This document shows, one piece after another, positions 57,098 to 64,000 of a stretch of 64,000 nt of DNA (positions within the stretch are counted from its first letter, which is position 1; every line of letters starts with the position of its first letter). The DNA is from Cokeromyces recurvatus (taxonomy: Eukaryota; Mucoromycota; Mucoromycetes; Mucorales; Mucoraceae), in assembly GCF_025118155.1 (NCBI RefSeq), contig NW_026251411.1, positions 1 to 64,000 of the forward strand, written 5' to 3'. The notes beneath the pieces are model-generated. The model did no database searches. It was given only the letters and a program-made list of their open reading frames with translations, and was not told the origin of the DNA. A program made the position numbers and the translations under genes.

Positions 57098-59053
57098 TTA
57101 CTTTGTTTTAGCTCTCTTATTCTTCTTATTCTTTTTCTTTTCAATTTCTTTTCTTTTTCTCTTTCGTTCTCTTTGTTCTTCTTCTTCAAGTTGCTTTGTA
57201 ACCTTATTAATATGCTTTATGAGATCCTTCTTTTTAACATCCTTATTCTTTTCGAATAATTTCTTTTCACGTGCTTTCTTCTTATCTGGACGATATCTAG
57301 AATAGATGCAAAATTATTATAAATATGTCAAGTATAAATAAAATAATAGTAGACACTACTTACGGCGCAAGTTGTTTTATACCAACATATTTGTTTAATA
57401 CAGCATCATCTGCTAATAAGATTTCTTCAGCTGTTAAACCATAATCTTCTGGTTCAGTCTTTGTATATTTAAATCTAGTAAATACATCACCACCAATCAC
57501 ATCTTCATAGTTAAGTGAATAATATTCATCCATTAGCTTTTGGAATTTCTCCTTTTTTTCTTGAATCTCATTTGATGGTACTGGAGTAGCTTCTCCTTCT
57601 TGATTTTCATGGTCTGGAAGATAATCTGCATCCATGATATCATCATTCCATACAGGTTTTACAAGAGCATCCGCTTCTCCTTGTTCATAGTAGTCATCGT
57701 TAAAGACACTGTTCATTTGTGCATCAAACATAGCAGGGTCAAAGTCAGCATCTAAATCAATGCCCTCTAAACCAGAAGCATTGATGCCTGTAATATCACG
57801 AAGTTCCTTGAGTTTTTCATGGATTTCTTTCATCTTCTTGTTCTTTTGTTGTTTTAATTCTTCCATCTTTTGTGCCTTTAAAGCTTCTTTATGTGCCTTT
57901 TGTTTTGCTCTTCTTCTTGCTCTTTTACTTTCTTTACGACGTACAGTACCTTCTATTTCACGAGCATATGTTTGAATAGTTGAAGAACCTTCTTCTTCAA
58001 ATCGAAAATTATATTTGCTTTCAAATCTATCTACGTCATCCAAATATTCTTCATCCTTATCTTTATCAATATCCTCCAAATAGTCTGCATCTGTCTTGTT
58101 TCCAGCTTTATCTACCCAGCCACGATTTAAGACATAGTTTATTAAAAAGGCATCATCTGGATCAATATTAGGGTTATCTTTGTAATTACTCCATTCTTCA
58201 AAGGTCTTTTTAGAGACTTCATCATCCTTCATATGTTCTAATAAGAATTTATGATATTCATTTTCTTCCTCTTCTTTTTCTTTATCCGTTTTAATCTTCT
58301 TGGTTAAGAATCCATCATCGTCATCATCATCTTCATCATCTTCTTCTTCTTCAGCAGCTGCTTTGAAAGCATTCTTTAATTCTTCTTGTTCTTGTTCATG
58401 TGTCTTTACTGTCTTCTTAAGCTCTTCTGATTCATCTATAAAACCACCATGTTTAAGTAGCATATCACGTTCATAATCTTTAAGGGTAACAGGGCGTTCC
58501 TTTTTTTCGCTGCTGACTGTCTTTTCAAAGGTAGCATCATCAAAAAAATTGACATCTTTTTCATATACACGAGGATCCTTATTTCTGATTGCAGCAATGG
58601 TACGGAAAATTTGAGAATCAACAGCGGGGGTCAACAGTTGAGCGTCATCATCTTCTTCTTCATCGGAATCTTCTGAACTTGATTCTTCAACTTCAGCGTC
58701 ATTACTCTCTGTTTCTTTTTCAGCAATTTCGGCTTGAATCTCTATATATAACAAGAAATTAGATCATGATCTACAACTAAACACTTGCATTTTTTTTTTT
58801 CATTTGTTTATTTACCTTCAATTGCTTTTTGCACTGTTGAATTTGTATTTTTATTTTTTTTTTAAAAAAAAAATATTAGAATTTGGATCCAACAATTAAA
58901 ACCAAATCTCAACTTACATAATTCAGGTCTTTTATAGTCTTCAGAAGGATCACTCCTTTCAATAATATTTAAAGGAATGTTTTCTTGTTCTTCCTTTTTT
59001 TCCTTTTTTTCCTTTTTTTCCTTTTTCTCCTTTTTCTCTTTATATTTGCCCAT
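57098..59053 (-). CDS. KRI1: Ribosome biogenesis protein Kri1
   Basis: This nucleolar protein is needed for 18S rRNA maturation and works with Krr1. Exon 1 encodes MGKYKEKKEKKEKKEKKEKK, a slippage-prone run, then IIERSDPSEDYKRPEL. Exon 2 is tiny, encoding NTNSTVQKAIE, and joins EIQAEIAEK by phase-1 splicing. The main exon encodes acidic runs and the family blocks KDPRVYEKDVNFFDD, TLKDYERDMLLKHGG, FLINYVLNRGWVDKAG, YNFRFEEEGSSTIQTY, EGTVRRKESKRARRRAKQ, and YYSLNYEDVIGGDVFTRFKY. The last exon encodes the basic YRPDKKKAREKKLFEKNK tail to TAA 57098. The charged pattern and the ARE-x-x-GTVRRK block are diagnostic for Kri1. Confidence 0.92.
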
Positions 59054-59972
59054 TTTCTTTTTGATCTAGATTCGAATAAAAAAAAAAATTATAAAAAAAA
59101 ATATTTTCTTTCCAAAAAAAAAAGAGAGAAAAAAAAATTACTGGATTATTCTATTAGCCAATAAAATAAAGTATTTTTTTTTCTTTGAACTAATAAGGAG
59201 AATAACGGGTCTATTTTATTACAGTCAAAGAAACTAGGTTGGGCCAATGAGAAAAAAATGGGTCGTTTCAAAATTGGATTGGGACACCAATGCAAAAATG
59301 GGGCATCAACATGAAAGTGGGATATATTGAGACACGCTTAGTTTTTTGGGCGAATGTATATATATAAACAAGAAGCTGTAATCTTGTTCCATTTAACAAG
59401 AAAGGCCACTAATAGACTATCAGACTACTAAGATGATCATCCAAATTAGGATATGATTCACCTAACTTAAATGATCCCAGAACGAACAATCATCCCAGAT
59501 TCGAATTACTTAAGGCAATAAGGAGCATTTCTGTGAGTTTGATAGAGTGAGTGAACTATCGTTTTTGAAATAATAAAGCCAAGTAAAGTGATTAGGATAC
59601 GTAGAATGTAGGGTTTTTATTATTTGTAAGAAAGAAAGACCTAGAACCACCAAGTCTTGGTTACAATCATTATTTATGCTCTGTAATATTGGGTTCCATA
59701 TGTAGTACAGGTACCAATATTATGATAATAGCAGATCAGAAAACCGACAATTACAAATGATTACATTCATACAAGTAACAAGTAACGATAAATGTATGTA
59801 AAAGGAAATCATGTTGGATCAATAAAGTTCTTCAGTCAGTTTATATTGAATAAACACTCACACAAGCATCTAGATTAACCCACTGTTTTGTTTTTTTATA
59901 TATGTATATCTTTTTTATCTACCGATTCTACAGAATGAAAACTTAAATGACATCCCCTTTCTCCTATTTTAG
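59054..59972. other. Intergenic region with possible promoter and an open stretch
   Basis: A TATATATAAA box lies near 59358-59368. From 59437 to 59532 a frame without a start stays open and reads SSKLGYDSPNLN, DPRTNNHPRFELLKAIRSIS, then meets a GTGAGT donor. It might be an upstream exon of the fragment at 59973, but the phase does not fit as sequenced. Confidence 0.35.
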
Positions 59973-60496
59973 TCATTTATGCTGATACCCATCAATTATT
60001 GGTCAAGGCTGTACCAAAACTGACTCACAAAAAACTATACAACTTTGCTGCTTTATTTGTTGGTCAAGAAAAGAATGCCGATGCCGAGATCACTGAAGCT
60101 TTCTTACAATTTAGTAATGAAATAGAAGAAGATTTTAATAGGCAACAACAGTTCCCCAACATTCAGTATAGCACACTAATCTCAATAGTCATGCGTAGCT
60201 TTGAGATGCTTATAGAGAATCATGTTGGAGCCAACTTCAAGCCAAAAACGTTGCGCTATCTCTTTACGAGGCCTTCTGACACAATTGAATTTCCAGACCT
60301 CCCTTTCCGAACTGGTGTCAAACGCGACCTAGCTGAACGGGTATATAATGCTATTTGTACCAATCAAAAAGTAATTTACCCTGCTAATCTGGAAGTTGCC
60401 GACACTCACAAAACCTCAATCAACAACAATCTTATTGATGAATGCCGCCAAAGATTACATGGCTTGAACCTGACTGAAGCATGTAGAGCAAATTGA
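59973..60496 (+). pseudogene. Orphan coding fragment, possibly element-derived
   Basis: A strong-looking acceptor (CTCCTATTTTAG) at 59971-59972 opens a frame of about 174 codons reading IYADTHQLLVKAVPKLTHKK, LYNFAALFVGQEKNADAEIT, SIVMRSFEMLIENHVGANFK, KTLRYLFTRPSDTIEF and RDLAERVYNAICTN, ending EACRAN. The balanced composition and predicted helices say it was, or is, protein-coding. There is no usable ATG at its start and no clear upstream exon. The IENHV..NF....RYL pattern reminds me of N-terminal parts of large multicopy zygomycete proteins such as Fanzor/TnpB-like or related element proteins, but no catalytic part follows, so this is only a suspicion. Confidence 0.4.
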
Positions 60497-61340
60497 AAAG
60501 TATAGCTCGATTGATAAACATAAAAGATTTCACTTACTTGTTATCTATGAAGAATGATACTCATTTTTGTGAAATACTATCCAGTTGTAAAAAAATAAAA
60601 ATATCAGATACCCAATCATGTGTTCAATTAGTCTCCTAAATCGAATAAAATAATATTAAAAGAAGGAAGAGCATTCTTCTCCCGTAGAATTTACTTTGAT
60701 CTGTAATCAACCTTAAAACCAAGATTCATGATCACAGTTGGAATTGTCCACTAGTTTCTTTCATAAAAAAAAACACACACACACTTTTAAATTGTGAATC
60801 AATTATTAAAACACACTCTCCTCCTCCCCTCTTTCTTTAAGGAATCAGATGGTATTTATTGGCTAAAAGAAAATTCATTTATTGAGCATGATCAAAGATG
60901 CAAATATTAAAAAAAAAAGGATCGTTTATTGACATTGAGAGCACTGTATATATCTAAAGTGACTTTCCCTCCTTTGAAGATATATGCATATCAAGTTGCT
61001 TTTCATGGAATAAAAATAGTCTACTGGTTTATCACTTTCTCAAACTATTACCACAAAGTCTCAATTTTAATCCCAGACTACTTACAAAAATTTTCAAATT
61101 GTCTCATTCATCTAGTAAGACAATGTTATCTTTTACCAAATAAAATTATTATTATTATTTTTATTATTTTTATTATTATTATATTCCTTTTTTTTTTTTT
61201 TTTTTTTATTAGTTTGTTTGCTTAACCCTTATATAAGCATTACCCTTTCTTCCTTTCCCCTCCCCTTTTTTTTAAAAAAAAAAATACATATATATATAAA
61301 TATATATATACACACATATATATATATTTTATAAAAATAG
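60497..61340. other. Intergenic region, promoter of the second PAK
   Basis: AT-rich with a TTA-type repeat near 61146-61182, a T run of about 24 at 61185-61207 and a TATATA field near 61288-61329 just before the start. A 98-codon frame at 60929-61225 ends in a Phe run and is unsupported. Confidence 0.45.
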
Positions 61341-63854
61341 ATGGGCAATACTATAGCAACGCCCAGTAGCCATGGCAATTATCAGTCAAGTAGACGACCA
61401 TCTCAAAAACCATCATCTACAAGGAGTTTACGTAAAATGACTTCATCATCTACCTTATCTAGTATAAAATTATATAAACAAAACAATAAGTCTGAAACCT
61501 CTCTATCCTCTAAAATGTCGACAAAGTCTTCGAATCGTCATCCATCTACTTTTGGTGAGAAAATATTGGACATTAGTAAACCAACTAAATTTGAACATGG
61601 CATTCATGTAGAATATAATAGAGATAGTGGGAAATACATGGTAAGCTAGTAACCATGGATAAGATCTTCATTTTTGTAATATATATATACATATATGTGT
61701 ATACATATATATATTATATACATATAAATATATATATTTATATATGCATATAGGGATTACCCGATGTATGGCAATCAAATTTACCAAGCGATGATATATT
61801 AGATACACATTACGTTACTCCTCATCTTGTACCCTCACCAGTTAAGCCAGAATGTAAAAGTATTCCCCTCCCTTTAAAGCAATGTTTAAGAAATGAACAA
61901 GGAATGTCTCCTTATTTTTGTTTTGTTTTTGTAATTCATTTTTTTTCTTTTTGTATCTATGTAAAAAAAAAAAAAGAAAAGAAAAAAAAAGAAAATATGA
62001 ATAGAAAAAAAAAAGTGAATATTATATTTCTATGTTCTTAAAATAAGAGACATTTCTTGTTCATTATATGTATACATATATTTATAAAGACAACTTAAAA
62101 CTCATTAATGATCTTTAATAGGTGATTCAGATGCATCACAGAAAACGCCTACATTAATTGGAAAACCATACAATGTACAACACAACATTCATGTCCAAGT
62201 GGGTAAATATGGTTTCAAAGGTTTACCACTTGAATGGCAAAAGATTTTATTAGCTTCAGGTGTGCCTGAAGAAGTCGTTCAGAATAACCGGAAAACAGTT
62301 GAGAATTTGATGCATCATATTCGAATGCCAGATTCACTTCAGTCAGATAATAAACAGCAGCTGTCATCTTCTACAACTTCATCTTCTTCTAATCATACCA
62401 TAGTAGAAGAAGAAGAAGAAGGAGAAGAAGAAGACAGAGACAGAGAGTTTAAAGAAAAGAAGGAAATGACGTTACCAATAGGTTATGCACCTCCTTCAAG
62501 AGCAAGATCATCTAAATTATTACATTTATCTTTATTTAAATCCTCTATTGATATACCACCCCTTCCTGAAATAGACGATTCTTCACTTTTTATGAATTCC
62601 GTTAGTCATACAAGCTCTGATTCACATTTAGCATTAAATTCGAATTTTATTGGTAAGCAGTAGTGAAGTATAGTAAATAAATGATAAGTAGAGATAAGGA
62701 GTGAAGATTTGATATCTTCATTGCTTAACTCCCGCACTTACACTCACACTCACATTCACATATTAGATGACTTATTGGATGCAGCAGACCCTAATACATT
62801 ATATACCGACTTTATATTGATAGCAGAAGGTGAATCAGGACCCATGTATGCCGCTAAACATACCAGTACAAAACGCATTGTTGCCATCAAAAAGATTCCC
62901 CACAAGGCAGAAGAGAAACTAAGCAAGATAAGAAACGAGTTGACAACGATGAAGATGAGTCGACATCCGAATGTGGTTGAGTTTATTGCCTGTTATACCA
63001 CCCCAGAAGAAATTTGGGTTGTGATGGAATGCATGGATGTTTCTTTGGCTGATATTATTTCGATTGAACCATTACAACCTCGTATGCGTGAGGATCAAAT
63101 TGCACGTGTGGCAAGAGATATCTTGAGAGCTCTCTGTCGAATTCATCGACTCAATCGTATACACCGAGATATTCGAAGTGATAACATCTTGTTAAATTTA
63201 CGGGGCGAAATTAAGCTAGGTAAATACATACATACATACATAAAAAAAAATCTTTCATCCTCCTTTTCTTACTCTTACTATCTCATAGCTGATTTTGGAC
63301 ATTGTGCTCAGCTTTCAAAATCTCAACCTGAACGTAATTCAATTGTGGGTACACCTTATTGGATGGCACCAGAAGTGATTAAAGGATTAAACTATAATGC
63401 AAAAATCGATATTTGGAGTTTAGGAGTGGTTTTAATAGAGATGGCAGAAGGCAATCCACCTTATGTAGAATACCCGCCTTTAAGAGTAAAATAGATATAT
63501 ATATATAAAGAGAGAGAGAGAATGCATTATTATGTTCATTTTACTTACTTTTTTTGTATCTATTTTATATAGGCTTTATTTTTAATTGTATCAAATGGTT
63601 TACCTCCATTAAAAGAACCAGATAGATGGTCAGAACCATTTAAAGATTTTTTGAAATTATGTACGATAGAGAATCCAGAAGAAAGGCCAGATGCAGAAAC
63701 GTTATTAAAGCATCATTTTCTACGTTCTGTGGGTACAGCAGAAGATATAATTGAACTAATTGAAGAAACACGTAGATTAGAAATGTTACAACAAGAAGAA
63801 GAAGAAGAAGATGTGATAGAGGAAGAAGAGAGTACAGAAAAAGGATGTTCATAA
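61341..63854 (+). CDS. p21-activated kinase with two CRIB domains
   Basis: This Ste20/PAK-family kinase of about 620 residues has six exons: 61341-61640, 61754-61853, 62122-62652, 62767-63219, 63289-63485 and 63573-63854. MGNTIATPSS fits an N-myristoylation consensus. The first CRIB is at about residues 78-112 (ISKPTKFEHGIHVEYN, then GLPDVWQSNL). The second is at about 146-180 (IGKPYNVQHNIHVQV, then GLPLEWQKIL). A Ser-rich, Glu-rich linker follows. The kinase shows EGESGPMYAA, AIKKIP, IHRDIRSDNILL, ADFGHC and GTPYWMAPEVI; the usual catalytic-loop Lys is Arg. No PH domain is present, unlike the Cla4-type gene at 8031. The tail is acidic (EEEEEEDVIEEEE). Kinase identity is certain; which yeast PAK it corresponds to (Ste20 or Skm1) is not. 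Confidence 0.9.
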
Positions 63855-64000
63855 CCACTATTTTATTAATGAATGGAATGATGATAATATCCATATATGT
63901 ATAAATAGATATGTATATGAATATTTATATATATATAAACGTATACATGTATATATATTTATTATATGTATATGTACATGTATAATTTTTTTTTCTCTTT
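63855..64000. other. 3' flank of the second PAK
   Basis: TATATG/TATACA-rich DNA runs to the end of the window. No gene was seen. Confidence 0.4.

Noticed and set aside
56997..57305. 102-codon plus-strand frame
   Set aside because: Antisense to the last Kri1 exon and 3' region.
60929..61225. 98-codon plus-strand frame
   Set aside because: Ends in Ile/Phe runs from a microsatellite and lacks any motif.

Overview
This is nuclear DNA of a filamentous fungus, most likely an early-diverging zygomycete (Mucoromycota, order Mucorales). The evidence is a strongly AT-rich background full of A/T homopolymers and microsatellites, many short GT-AG introns (mostly 45-100 bases), monocistronic genes on both strands, and fungal-type proteins (Cla4-type PAK, Wee1, Kri1, Gvp36, Yop1, eIF4G, zinc CDF transporter). 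The species cannot be fixed from the sequence alone. I see no tRNA, rRNA or CRISPR array.

Layout. 0.9-7.3 kb: PP4 regulatory subunit 3 (Psy2/SMEK), a small PP1-docking-type protein tail to tail with it, and a kelch-BTB protein. 8-15.7 kb: a PH-CRIB-kinase PAK (Cla4 type), eIF4G and uroporphyrinogen-III synthase. 15.7-21 kb: a gene-poor stretch with one HMG-box transcription factor and a possible short spliced transcript upstream of it. 21.2-30.6 kb: a Sec7-PH Arf exchange factor, a LYRM5/ETFRF1-like LYR protein whose C-terminus depends on a GC-AG intron, an intronless CTP synthase and an unrecognised conserved protein. 32.7-37.2 kb: a Gvp36-type BAR protein and a large protein with an alpha/beta-hydrolase core. 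37.2-43.4 kb: an odd accessory island with a GC-rich gene encoding WS-x-x-LPGE repeats, an A-rich degenerate repeat field, and an approximately 0.76 kb tandem duplication in otherwise gene-free DNA. 43.5-50.8 kb: a zinc CDF transporter, a secreted GDSL phospholipase-B-like lipase and ribosomal protein uS12 (RPS23). 51.2-52.3 kb: a decayed Tc1/mariner-type transposase. 53-59 kb: Yop1/DP1, Wee1-type kinase and Kri1. 59.4-60.5 kb: an orphan coding fragment that looks element-derived. 61.3-63.9 kb: a second PAK, with two complete CRIB domains and no PH domain.

How genes relate. These are mostly independent housekeeping genes. Two PAKs, a Wee1-type kinase, an Arf GEF, a BAR protein and two phosphatase-linked proteins all touch polarity and cell-cycle control, but nothing shows that they are co-regulated. 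The points I would check first are the tandem-CRIB PAK, the repeat-protein island with its duplicated neighbour, the GC-AG intron, and the one-base frame break at the Wee1 C-terminus.
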